This document shows positions 48,748 to 60,633 of a stretch of DNA of 64,000 nt, piece after piece. The position numbers were made by a program, and so were the translations under genes. The stretch is from positions 38,958,108 through 39,022,107 of the forward strand of contig CM028378.1 of NCBI GenBank assembly GCA_013146195.2, read 5' to 3'. The DNA comes from Codonopsis lanceolata. Its lineage: Eukaryota; Streptophyta; Magnoliopsida; Asterales; Campanulaceae. How positions within the stretch are numbered: position 1 is the stretch's first letter; every line of letters starts with the position of its first letter. The notes beneath the pieces are model-generated. The model saw only the letters and a list, made by a program, of their open reading frames with translations, had not been told where the DNA came from and searched no databases.

Positions 48748-51700
48748 AAACCCTACTTGTGTAACATGCCTCTATACTTGACTAATATGTTCATTATGCC
48801 TTAACATGTTTTAAAGTCCATATTGTTCATACCATGCTCGCATTAGGTCAACCATGATCGTGAATTGCTTGTATGCCTTCTATACGTTGCATGCTTTGTT
48901 ATAATCGGCCGTATCATCTTAATACTTAACTAAGTCCTACTAGAACCTTAGTACCTTTATAACATGCTTAATGTATGTCTTAACATGTTAGAGACTTCAT
49001 TTTGTTCATGTCACGCTTGCATTAGAGTTGTTACGTTCATAGTCGCTTGAATACCTTTTATGCATTGCATACCTTGCCGTTGTGCTTTGAGTGTTCGCTT
49101 AGCATGTTAGCGCTTAACCAAGTCCCATTGGAGTTCTATTACCTTTCATATATGACTTATAACGCCATCTTGATCATAGTAAGCTTGTTTGAAGTTTATA
49201 AACTTTCTTGCTTTGTTTGGCCTTAGCGATCTCCCTCGTTGCTCGTATTGTATTGTGTGTTTTTCAACTTGCGAGAAGTTCATTTGAGTTCTAGACCAAG
49301 TGTACTAGTATTTATCATTCTTGCACAATCATTGTTCATAGACTTGTTGCATTTGGTTATAAGATGACCAATTTATTCCTTCACAGACCAGTCATGTTTT
49401 TGGGTAAACTTTGAAAATTCTGGTACTAATCCACTGAATAGAATTTTCTAAAAATTTAGTATGTTTTACCTTCATATGTTAGGATACTCCCTGTAAATTT
49501 TGGTAATTTTTCAAGGTGTCTAAGTACCTCAATTAGGTCTTGACTTACGGCTGTGCCAGAATTCTGTTTTCAAGAATTCAGCTTCTGTACTTGAATTTGT
49601 AGTAACCATATTTTGATGAATATAAGTCCAAATGAGTAATTTAAAATTCTAAAATATATTTTAATGAGTCTAGTTTCAGAAAAATCAATAATCACCTCAT
49701 TTGGAGTTGTGAGCGATTTATGGTCGATTTTACAAGATTGACTGTCCAGTAACTTATGAAAAAATGGACATGAGGAATAGGTCCGTGCGCCGCCATATAT
49801 GTGAGGACCCTCAAGAACTGGTTGCATTTTATGATTTTGAAATCCTGATGATTTGTCTTGCAACTTGACCCCTTTGTACCCATCCAAGGCAACCCCAGCC
49901 TTGACCCTTGACCCTTTTAGCCTATTTCATCCTTAGATGTGTTTTAATCAAGGGTACTCTTTCATCCACCAATTAGAAGCCTAATAACTTAATCTTGGAT
50001 TGACCCTTTTAGTGAGTTCATCATCCCTAACCTCCAACAGATCAGCCATTTTCTCTCATTCCTCCATTGTTGAGTTGGTCCTTAGAGAGAGAAAGCTTGG
50101 GAGCTCCACCTTGATTGCTTGATTGCCTGAGCTCCGCCCATCCGCTTTTTCAATCCGAGACCACCGAATCGAAGCTCTTCTCCTCTAGTTTATTAATCTC
50201 TGGTTTGTTTTAGCATGCAACAATTTGATTTCGAATAAGGTAAGCACCCAATTTCCCATTTTTGTATGCTCAATATCAAGCATGCTCCCTTCATGATAGT
50301 TTCTAGTTACATGTTCAAGAAGACATGCACCATGCTAAAAACTTGAAATTTTTAAGTTAATTTTCTGTAAATTTCGGATTAATGACTCATAATTGATAAT
50401 TTGAACTTGTGTCAAGCATGAATAATGTTCTAGAAAGGATTTGGAATAACTTTTGTTCTTGGACTTGTTGTAAATTATAACTTCAAAAAATGATGAACAT
50501 GTTAGGGTTCACAATTTGGGAACTTTGATATTGATGGACTAAAAGTCATGAATGACTTAATAGTTTAATTGTTAATGAATCGAGAACATAGAAAAGAGCC
50601 ATGAATTGCATATAGCATTCATCCTCTACTTAGAAATATTTTAGCGATAACTCAACGGAGTTGCACTTAGAGAGTCATTGAACAATACCGACTCTACAAT
50701 GAATCCCTACGACGTTTAGAGTTCAATTGAATTGTAAATTAGTTATTGGGAATTTTTAACGTGATTGATCTTATGCTTGACTTGTATATCGTAGAGTAAC
50801 ATGCCTACTTGATTGGACGAGTCGCTCTTGTCGACCTCGCCCCTTACTTGATTTATTACGTGAGTAAACATCTACTTGACTCCTGACGAGTTCGCTCTTG
50901 TCGAACTCGCCCCTTACTTGATTTTGTGTGACAAGTAAATATTTACTTGGCATACCATTAGTCCAATTGGCATTACGTGAATTGTCTTGATGGTCAACGA
51001 TGCATCGCCATGAATCGCGAGATTCATGGTAGTGATGGGTCGCCACACCATAAACTTGCACACACCCTTCACTACCGATCACAAGTGAGAAGAGTACCTC
51101 GTCGTAACCAAAGGGCGCTTTGGAACAATACTATCGTGGTCGATGTATCATACACGTGCATCCGACAAATACAATCGTGATAACCTTGTTTATTTCAGGA
51201 TCTACGAAGCGGCACCGGTTCCATAACATATCCTTATCCTATGTGATTTAATTAAGCACTTATGTGAAAACAACGTGCATCGCGACATGAGAACTATGTG
51301 CTAGTATGATCTTGCTTGATACGTGCTATGTATGCCTTGCATTATATCTCGTCATGCATAATTGGTGGCTTACAAAGTCTTTATGACTTACCCCTCCCTT
51401 TTACTGTTTTAGATCCTAATCATCCAGACCGCCTCATCGAGGTTGATCGCCTACTCTTGTTCGTGATCGCTCGCCTAGAGATGGCAGCGTTGGCTTTTGG
51501 TTTCTTTTTTGGCAAGGACGCTTGGGTTAAAGCAAGTCATTTAGACTTCGCTTGGGAATGTGTAATTGTAGTAGCTTTTACTTGTTGTAGACTAAGACTA
51601 ATAGTACTACTTATGTTTCTAGTTGTTTGCTAAGCACTTGTAGGCCGAGCCTTGCTTGCATGTATTGGTTCACTGTTAAGACTTCCGCCGAGCATCCCAT

Positions 51701-51997
51701 TAGCTCTTATTTACTTTTGTAGTTTCTCCGGCTGTTTAGCCGTTGAGGTGTTTATATATTAGCATGAATTGTTTAGTTGTTGGGTTCCGTTGTAAATTGC
51801 CGATGACTTGGTTTACTTGCTATTAACTGTTATATCGTGTTCTAAAGTTTTAAATTATTCCGCTTTTTAATGCCGAGTTGTACTGTGTCCAATGTTGCCA
51901 CGCCAATTTTGATAATTGAGTCCTTGCATGAATTGTAGTCCTTATTTGGACGACACGACCCGCGATTCCTCCTCGGGGTCGGGGTCGGGTCGTCACA
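48748..51997 (+). repeat. Second copy of the LTR, after the gap
   Basis: It starts about 9 bp inside the LTR (AAACCCTACTTG) and ends GTCGTCACA, followed by the primer binding site. Compared with 43877-47195 it has many 1-15-bp deletions and a scrambled version of the GC-rich segment near 44930-44970. It is either a tandem or nested copy, or a redundant low-quality contig end. Confidence 0.8.
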
Positions 51998-54900
51998 GTT
52001 GGTATCAGAGCTTTATAGGTTAGCTATCGGCCAGGATAGGTTCCATGGCCTAGGTGGGTTGGTTCTTTGTGTGAATCATGACGTGGAGTGTTCTGTTTCG
52101 TGCCTTATTGGCAGATTCTTCGTGAATGAATTGGACTTAGAATCCTAAGTTCATTGTAATCTAGATTCTCGTGAGTGCAGTGTTTGTGTCAAGGAATATT
52201 ACCTTTCTCCCTGCTTACATCAAGGCGCAGCTTATACCATGAGTAGGTGTTCAAGGCTATCAGATCCATTGTTTCCTTACTTCGTTGCTTGAAATCATAG
52301 AAATCAGTTTGTCGGTCCCAAGAGTGATCGCCGTGGAATTCACTACAGCCAAGATTCGTTGTACGCGTTTTGTGAGCGGAATGGCTTAGCCTCCCGTAGT
52401 ACTTATTAATATTTCATAATTGCTATATGAATACTTGTACCCATTGTAGTTCATGATCATGTGTTCAAGTCTTGCTTGCTTGGAGGAAACTAGAGTACTT
52501 GCTTCCCGATATTAATTCTAGTTAGGGAGATTATCCCAAATAATGAAATTAAGATTTTCATTCTTGATTTGTTAAAATTTGTGATAAGCCAATAGTTAAT
52601 CACGTGCCACATGCTCGAAATTGTTTTCAACCTGTACGTGTTTTCATGTGAAAGGTTTAGTAGTGTATTTGTGGGTAAACATATTCTGCCTACTGATTTT
52701 GAAACTTTGTTCTTGTCTTATTGTTAACCTAATATATTAGAAAAGTATTAGTTTTGGGTTTTGTGTTGTGTCTACCATTGACTAGCTTGATTGTCGACCG
52801 TATACGGGTTGACTTATGATGATTAAGAATATACTAGTAAGTAATCTTATGCTATACGTTAATGCCTTTGATTTTGTTCATGATTAACATCATGATGTTC
52901 CATGCCTACCATTCATAAGTGGTTAATTGTGTGATTAATAACATATATGAATTTTCTTGAACTTGGATATCGAAAACTACTTAGTAGATTCCTTGAAATT
53001 GGCTAAATAATATTAGACCACCTTACCTTGCATGAATGTGTATATGCATGATAATAACATGATTATTCCATACTTGTTATACTTGCATAGTAGAGTTAAA
53101 ATACTATATTACATGACGTTTGTACCCTGTCTATATGTACATATAACATATATGAGACCGAATTGGAGGATGCTTGTATTGAATCACTAACACTCCGCAT
53201 CCTATACGACGAAAGCTTTTGAAGTCATTTCAGAGGATCCCTGACTTGGTTATCAAGAGGTCTTCGTCGGAGAACTAGAATGGTTTAAATTAGAGTTTAA
53301 ATTGACTAAACCCATTACCAAAATGAAATGAAAAAAAAAAGTAATTGGTATATTGCTATACATGTGCAAATATGATGCACCGCATCTTATTGAGCATTTA
53401 CGCTTCTTGCCTTGACAGTTATCCTATGTGCTTGAAGTATCTATACCATTGAGTGATCTTGCATTTGCATCCGAGGTCTATAAGGCTTGTGATGTGTTCA
53501 TTGGTGATAGTGTATTGCATGCTCTAGTAGATTTCCATCATAAGGGTGTTACGATTGCCATGCCCAGTATACTGGAGTTGGACTTATTAGTGACCATGAC
53601 ATGAATAATATACATGTTATTTCTACTTTGCGGGCTAGAAAACTTTTAACACGAGGTTGTACTTGTTATCTCGCTTGTGTACTTGAGACTAGCATGCCTA
53701 CTTAGAAGTTCTAATTGTTAATGAAGTTCCGGTAGTTAATGAATTTCCGGATGTTTTTCGACTGATTATGTATTACCTCCCGACCGAGAGTTCGAGTTTG
53801 CATTGAGATATTGCCAGGAAACTTCGCCTATTTCTAGAGCACCTTATAGAATGGCTCCAGCTGAGTTGAGAGAGTTGCAGGAACTTCTTGATAGGGAGTT
53901 TATTAAACCGAGGGTGTCTCCGTGGGGGCGCACTGGTGTTATTTGTGAAGAAGAAGGATGGTAGTTTGCAGTTGTGCATTGTCTGCCGCCAGTTAAACCA
54001 AGTGATTATAAAGAATAATTATCTTTACTGCATATTGATGATCTCTTTGATCAACTTCATGGACCAGTTGTATATTTCAAGCTTGATGTGCGTAGTGGTT
54101 ACCATCAGTTGTGAGTTCGATATGAAGATATTCTAAAGACAACTTTTCCTTCATGACATGACCTTTATAAGTTCATTATGATGCCGTTTGAGTTGGCAAA
54201 CGCGCCTACAATTTTCATGGATTTAAAGAATCGAGTATCCCATAATTATTTGGAGTGATTTGTCGTAGTTTTCAATGAGGATATTCTTGTGTACTCAAAG
54301 TCATGAGAAGAACATGCAGATCGTTTGAGAGTGATTCTTTCTGTTTTGCGTGAGAAGCAACTTTTTGCTAAATTTAGCAAGTATGTGTTTTTGCTCGAAA
54401 AAGTCTATTTTCTTGGGCACGTAGTTTCTAGTACTGGTATTTACATGGATCCATCGAGATTGGAAGCAGTTGCTAAGTGGAAGATTCCTAATTTGTTTAT
54501 CGAAGTCAGTAGATTCATTGAGAGATTTTTAAAGATTTCTACTTCTTTGACCAATTTAAATAGAAGAAGTCTACTTTTATTTGGAGTGACAAATGTGGAA
54601 ATAGTTTTCAAGAATTGAATATCTAGCATTGCCTAATGATTATGAGAATAAGACTCCTGCGTTTTCTTTGAAAAAGGATAGTATCTTGACTGAGGCAGAA
54701 TTTGCATTCCTTCTATCGATGGAGTATTACGACTAGTTCTTGTTATGTATGAATTGATTAAATCGTCACTTTTCATACCTATTGCGATAACCTATAGTTT
54801 GAGCCGCTTAGCATTTTATCGGATAAAGATCCCAAATCTACTTCGAGATTTTGACATTCATTATATGAGGCTATATGTACGAGACTTAATTTCATTGTTG

Positions 54901-55718
54901 CCTTTCATCCTCAGTCACATGGTCAGTCCGAGAGATTGATTAAGGTATTAGAGGATTTATTGTGTGCTTGTGCTATGGATTTCAAAGGTAGTTAGGATTC
55001 TCATTTACCACTAGTCGAATTTGCGTATAACAACAGTTACAAGTCCAGTATTGAGATAGCGTCATATGAGGCTTTAAATGGGTGTAAGTGTCGTTCACCG
55101 ATTTCTTTGGGATGAAGTTGGTGAAGCAAAGCTATGGGGTTCGAAATGGTACAACAACAACGGTCACCGAGGGTGTGAAACTTATCGAGACAGTTGCTTA
55201 CATCAGTAGACGAAAAGCTAGAGACAATCAAGACGTGACTTAGAGTTTCGGGTTGGTGACTATGTATGCTTGAAAGTATCGCCCCATCGCGGTACTAAAC
55301 GATTTGGGAAAGAAAGGTAAACTTTCACCTAGATTTATTGGACCATTCGAGTTCCTAGAGAGGATTGGATCTTTGGCGTATCGGTTAGCATTGCCACCTT
55401 TTATATCGGATGTTCATGATGTCTTCCATGTCTCGATGCTACGCAAGTACTTGAAGGATGAATCACTTGTCCTTACTTATGATGAGATTACTATTGAACC
55501 TGACCTTTCTTATGATGAGAAGCCGTTGAGGATTCTTGATACGAAGGAACAAGTCTTGAGAACAAAGAGGATTCCGTTAGTGAAGGTCTTGTGGAAGAGC
55601 CATAACATTGAGGAAGCTACTTGGGAAATCGAGCTTGATATGAGAGAGAGATACCCTTCTCTATTCGATGATTTCGGTATGAATTTAGGGACTAAATTCC
55701 TTTTAGTGGGGGAGGATG
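51998..55718 (+). pseudogene. Degenerate Ty3/gypsy pol (protease-RT and integrase relics)
   Basis: Broken frames, in order. The protease-RT linker (NEFPDVF..., about 53735) is followed by RT with VKKKDGSLQLC (about 53943-53975) and the H-x-H-x-V-type relic LGHVVSSTGI (about 54412-54440). The usual F-x-D-D motif is altered: the stretch reads VVFNEDILVYSKS (about 54266-54303). RNase H is largely missing. Integrase shows FHPQSHGQSERLIKVLEDLL (about 54903-54962) and VEFAYNNSYKSS. The C-terminal frame 55304-55744 gives RFIGPFEFLERIG, DVFHVSMLRKY and a chromodomain-like VKVLWKSHNIEEATWEIE. Many stops; inactive. The order PR-RT-IN with a C-terminal chromodomain-like tail indicates a Tekay/Del-type chromovirus. 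Confidence 0.85.
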
Positions 55719-56261
55719 TGAGAACCCAAACCCTACTTGTGTAACATGCCTTCTATACTTGACTAATATGTTCATTATGTGCCTTAACATGTTTTAAAGT
55801 CCATATTGTTCATACCATGCTCGCATTAGGTCAACCATGATCGTAATTGCTTGTATGCCTTCTATACGTTGTATGCTTTGTTATAACTGCTTCGTGTATC
55901 ATCTTAATACTTAACTAAGTCCTACTAGAACCTTAGTACCTTTATAACATGCTTAATGTATGTCTTAACATGTTAGAGACTTCATTTTGTTCATGTCACG
56001 CTTGCATTAGAGTTGTTACGTTCATAGTCGCTTGAATACCTTTTATGCATTGCATACCTTGCCGTTTGTGCTTTGAGTGTTCGCCTTAGCATGTTAGCGC
56101 TTAACCAAGACGTGTTGGGGTTCTATTACCTTTCATATATGACTTAGAACGCTCATCTTGATCATAGTAAGCTTGTTTGGAAGTTTATAAACTTTCTTGC
56201 TTTGTTTTGGCCTTAGCGATCTCCCTCGTTGCTCGTATTGTTTGTGTTTTAAACATGCGAG
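55719..56261 (+). repeat. 3' LTR, truncated after about 540 bp
   Basis: It starts TGAGAACCCAAACCC right after a polypurine tract (GTGGGGGAGGA, 55706-55716) and follows the first 541 bp of the 5' LTR. It stops at TGCGAG (56255-56260), where MITE sequence begins. About 2.8 kb of LTR are absent. Confidence 0.85.
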
Positions 56262-57056
56262 AAAACTGTCAAAATGAGGGAGCAAAATGGGTCAAAAAGT
56301 GGATAAAAGGGTCGGAAACCTATGGGACGGCCCATCTCATTTCAAAAATACGCGAGTCAACTGAAGAAGAGGTGGGCGAGGTGGCCGCACGAGGAGTAGA
56401 GCGGGTGTGTTGGCGAGATGAGTCAACCCAAAACTGTGGTGGGTCTGAAAATTGCCAACCCAACTCACATTGTGTGTTGTGGGTTAGGCGGGTCAGCTCA
56501 CCAACTTTTTTCTCAATTAAACAAAATAATAATACTAATAATAAATAACACAAAAAAATCTCACATTTTATTAAAAAAATTAGATTTTTGACAATTATAT
56601 TCTAAATATCGTTTTTAATAACTTTCTCTAATATTAATAGTATGAACTAAGAAAAAAATATAAATAAAAAATCATTTTATCATTACTTTTTTTGTATGCT
56701 CTTATAATCTTTTCTTCGTAAATATTGCGATTAATCTACCTTATTCTGAGATCAATTGTTGCTATAAGTGTCATTTTTTATGAATTTAAAATAATTTACT
56801 AATATTTTAGATATAAAAAATAATCTCACATTTTGAGCGAAAAAGATTTAAACGTATAGTTTCAAACTTGTGACTTGTATTATTTGTAACTACTATATGG
56901 GTGGCCAACCCGCCACGCCCCGCCATAACTCGCAACCTGCAGCGGGCTCAACCCGCTTGACTCACTTTTTTAGTGGGTTCATATTTTCTCAACCCAACAC
57001 ATCTCTTTGTGACGGAGCGAGCTAGCCCAACGAGCCCAACCCGTTTTGACAGTTTT
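56262..57056. mobile_element. MITE, copy 2, full length
   Basis: It starts AAAACTGTCAAAATGAGG and ends CCCGTTTTGACAGTTTT, a terminal inverted repeat of about 13 bp. Length 795 bp. It has the site (about 56918) where copy 1 is interrupted by the LTR, here unoccupied. Superfamily uncertain. Confidence 0.7.
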
Positions 57057-57196
57057 AATGAGGAATCGACCAACAAATTAATGAACTCGGCCTCCTAATA
57101 TCTCTGGTGCCCTCCAACCTCCAAATCGTGCATCTGTGCCCTCCTTTTTTTTCAAACTTTGATGTCGAAATCCTTTTGTATCCAGACTTTACATTT

Positions 57197-57960
57197 TAGT
57201 CTTAAATTAACTTAAAACTTTAATTAACTTCATTTTTAATACAAAATATCACTTTGTGATCACAAGTGACACTTTTATAATGTTAAAAAGTGATTTTTTT
57301 TTTTTTTGTAGACCTTTCCCCTAAAGGGGCATGAGAAGGGATCGAACATGAAACCTCACATTTTTTAAAGCTCCAATTTTACTACTAGACCACCCCTTAA
57401 GGTTAAAAAAATGACATATTTAATGTTAAAAAGTTATACTTTTAAAGTTAACGTACGGTTTTTATTTACAATGCAAATAAACACTTTTATGGTCAAACGT
57501 TATACTACATTTTATGTTAAAAAATGATACTTTTAATACTAAAAAGTGACAATGTAACTATTTCACGCTAACATTGACGGTTTTCATTTTATTTACAATG
57601 CAAATAAACACTTTTATGGTCAAACGTTATACTACATTTTATGTTAAAAAATGATACTTTTAATACTAAAAAGTGACAATGTAACCATTTCACGCTAACA
57701 TTGACGGTTTTCATTTAAAATGCAAAGTCAAAGTGACACATTTAGAGCCAAAAGTAACACATTTAGGGCCAAAAGTAATACATTTAAAGCCAAAAGTGAC
57801 GTATTTTTAAACAAAAATAAGCGATATTTTTCATTAAAAATGCAAAGTGACACTTAAAGTAACACATTTTATATTAAAAATGACACTCTTTATTTATATG
57901 TGAGGGGTGATGTTGTAATTTTTAAAAGTCAAGAGGTTATACTGAAATTTTTAAATCTTT
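57197..57960. repeat. GTCACTTTT-type repeats, inverted orientation
   Basis: Units reading AAAAGTGACACATTTA and variants, the reverse complement of those at 39360 and 60690. A 127-bp segment is tandemly duplicated (57465-57591 and 57592 to about 57720). A SINE is inserted at 57294. Confidence 0.6.
57294..57398 (-). mobile_element. Short tRNA-derived SINE
   Basis: On the minus strand there is an A-box-like TGGTCTAGTAG (57382-57392) and a B-box GTTCGATCCC (57338-57347) at tRNA-like spacing. A hairpin (CCCCTTTAGGGG) and a run of about 14 A follow at the 3' end. The flanks 'atgttaaaaagtga' and 'aggttaaaaaaatga' look like a target duplication of about 14 bp. A-box, B-box, poly(A) and flanking duplication are the SINE hallmarks. 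It does not fold as an intact tRNA gene by eye. Confidence 0.7.
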
Positions 57961-58356
57961 GTCTATTTAACATAGAATTCAATCTTACAGATTAATAAAT
58001 GATAAACTATTTCTTATTGGATTCTAGGGATCAATTCTAATTCGAATAACTCGTAATAGAGACTTTATATCTAATAGGACTCAATCGGATAGACATTTAT
58101 TTACATCTAAATATGGCTTTCGGTCAAAAGGTAAAAAGTATCTCCAATTCATCTCTTTTCGCGTGGCCAAATTCTCCTTGTGCAAGTTTTTGGCATCAAC
58201 TATCAACACAACTTTATGAATCTTTCTGATTTTCTAAACTTATCCTTATTTCATTAACTTGAAGTCTTGAGTCTTGACCGATGCAAAATCATATCAACAC
58301 AATTGTACTTTTTCGCCCTAAGGGTGTTTTAGAGGCCACTCAAATTTTATGTTAAA
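57961..58356. other. Intergenic DNA
   Basis: No gene was seen; it leads into the target site AAATAGATA at 58357. Confidence 0.4.
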
Positions 58357-58638
58357 AAATAGATAGGTTTAAATATCAATTTGGTCACCTTACTTTCGGT
58401 CAAAATTCATTAAGCTCACTTTACTTTTTTTTTCTTCAATTTAATTACTCTACTTGGACATAAATATCAAGTTCATCACTCTATCCAATTTTTTTGTTGA
58501 AAACTTTAAAAAAATTCTGAAAATCCCAAAATACCCTTAGTAATATTTTTAATATAATTTTCAATTTTCAAATCCATCTCATCACCCAGTCAACGATGAA
58601 AGAATCACGACAACTACAAACCCTGCAGACAACCTTAC

Positions 58639-59232
58639 CTCGTCGGCAACCTCCAAATGACCACCACCGCCATTGAAAACCTTGGACCACATCCCCCTCA
58701 TGACAACAATTCCGGTGACCAGCGCCGTAGAACCAACTCAATAGTTCAATTCTGTTGAGTTTCTCGCTCTAAATCAAGTTTGTGATTTCATTTGTAGAAA
58801 GAGATCTGGATCCGAAAATCATTAACAAAGTCATAGACCTTCGATCTAGATTGGAAATTCATGGTCATCGGTCAGCTGGGTTTAACAATTTGACCCGGTT
58901 GAGAACTCTTTACCTTGAAAACAACCAGCTTACCTCGTCGGTAACCTCCAGCGACCACCACCGCCATTGAAAACCTCGGCGACCACATCCCCCTCATGAC
59001 AACAATTCCCGGTGACCACCGCCGTCGAACCAACTCAATAGTTCAATTCTGTTGAGTTTCTCACTCTAAATCAAGTTTGTGATTTTATTTGTAGAAACAG
59101 ATATGGATCTGAAAATCATTAACAAAGTCATAGACCTTCGATCTAGATTGGAAATTCATGGCCATCGGTCAACTGGGTTTAACAATTTGACCCGGTTGAG
59201 AACTCTTTACCTTGAAAACAACCAGCTTACCG
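58639..59232 (+). repeat. 295-bp tandem duplication inside the Pack-MULE
   Basis: Unit starts CTCGTCGG at 58639 and again at 58934. The two copies differ at a small number of positions and by short indels. Confidence 0.9.
58782..58970 (+). pseudogene. LRR receptor-like kinase gene fragment, copy 1
   Basis: The frame contains NNLTRLRTLYLENNQLT (58884-58934), a leucine-rich repeat of the type found in the extracellular domain of plant LRR receptor-like kinases. It then runs straight into the second repeat unit and loses homology. The upstream part (KIINKVIDLRSRLEIHGHRS) is not recognised. No kinase domain, signal peptide or complete repeat set; a captured fragment, not a gene. Confidence 0.65.
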
Positions 59233-59279
59233 ACTCCATTCTGGAGAAGCTCGACCTTTTGAATCTCAGCCAATTCTGA
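59079..59279 (+). pseudogene. LRR receptor-like kinase gene fragment, copy 2
   Basis: Same content as copy 1, but continuing past the LRR as DSILEKLDLLNLSQF before a stop (59277-59279). The LNLSQF continuation resembles the junction to the next LRR in RLK ectodomains, so this copy preserves the original captured 3' sequence. Confidence 0.65.
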
Positions 59280-59798
59280 TTCGTGCCCGAACGATGGAAG
59301 TCTGCTAGCCTCCGCCGGGAATGGCGATGGCAACGATGGTCATACAATCGTTCAAGACTGCAAAACATCCACCCTTCTTCACTCGCTAGGGAAAGAGGAT
59401 AGATGAGTGCAAATCCTAGAGATCAAAAAACTATAGAGTATAAGTTCCATGCACGTCGAGGTCGAATCCGTCGTTTTCGGCAACTAAGGACGAGATTCCC
59501 GTAGGATTTTTCTTCTATTGAATATTTCACCAGGCTCTGAACCATAGAAAGAATAAGAAAAAAAGGGCTTGTTTAACCCTCAACTTTTAACATTAAGAGT
59601 AAAAGCCTTCAACTTAATAAGGGTATTTTGGTCTTTTCAATGATTTCCATCCAACATAACGGACAAAAATGACTCAAGTGACCTTATTGAATATCGAAGC
59701 CAAGTAAAGTGATTAAATTGAGGAAAAAAAATATAGTAAGCTAAATGACTTTTGGCCGAAAGTAAGGTGACCAAATTGAGATTTAAATCAAATAGATA

Positions 59799-60633
59799 TT
59801 CAATCACTTGATACACTCTTATTGGTTGCATATTTTATGGGTCATAATACTCTGATTAATTATAGTAACACAAGTCATTACATACCTATTTTTTGATACA
59901 CAATTTGAGTGGCCCAAGTATTACCCTTTATGTAAATAATCTATTTATAAATTTAATTATACTTTTTTGTATGTTTCTTATTAACTTTAATAGGTTTTTA
60001 AAAAGTAATTGACTTTGTACAATTTTTTTAAAACTCTCTCAGGGTATGTTTGAATGCCTTAATTCTACCGTTTGGAATTGGAGCCTCCAAAACAAATTCC
60101 ATCGTTTGGGAATACAATTCAAATTTCAACTTTGAATTGAGTTGAAATTCTAAATATCTTAATTTCATATAACTAATTCTATATTAAATCCTAAAAAATT
60201 AAATTTTAAATTTTGGTTCGTTACTTTACAAAATAACAACTCACCCTCATTATACAATACCACCACAACAACTTCCACCACATCCGGCCGCCGCCAACTC
60301 TGGCATCCACCGTCACCGTCAACCACCCCACTATATGCTATTTATTTTTAAGAATATAAAAAATTTATAATTATTTTGTTTAACTATATTGTAGGATTAC
60401 AATTGAATTCCACATATTATCTAAACCATAAAATTGTTATACTTTTGAAAGTAGATTTCACATTATTTCATTCCATAAAATTTGAATATTTATTGAATTC
60501 AAAATCAATGTGTCCAAACGGACCCACAAAGTATTTTTTTTATGGACGAATCGATAAAAAAAACTATCTCACAAACTAAACAAATATCTTAAAAATCTTT
60601 TTGAAAAAGAAACACCTATTTTAGACTAGTCTC
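59799..60633. other. Intergenic DNA with a worn hAT-like MITE
   Basis: A possible MITE spans about 60042-60525: GGGTATGTTTGAATGCC at the left, and at the right a sequence whose complement reads GGGTCCGTTTGGACAC. No target duplication. No gene. Confidence 0.35.

Larger units (their letters stand above)
58366..59789. mobile_element. Pack-MULE carrying a duplicated LRR receptor-kinase fragment
   Basis: A perfect 9-bp target duplication AAATAGATA (58357-58365 and 59790-59798) flanks inverted arms of about 170-200 bp. The arms start GGTTTAAATATCAATTTGGT and end with the complement of GATTTAAATCTCAATTTGGT. No transposase is present. The interior holds a 295-bp segment in tandem (58639-58933 and 58934 to about 59232), each copy including an LRR-coding piece, followed by unrelated GC-richer sequence to about 59400. 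Structure and duplication identify a Mutator-like element with captured host DNA. Confidence 0.9.

Noticed and set aside
50771..51082. 103-codon minus-strand frame
   Set aside because: Part of the LTR; the corresponding position in the first copy is not open in the same way.
57294..57398. Possible tRNA gene on the minus strand
   Set aside because: Has A- and B-boxes but no convincing acceptor or anticodon stem, and it ends in poly(A) with flanking duplications; better a SINE.
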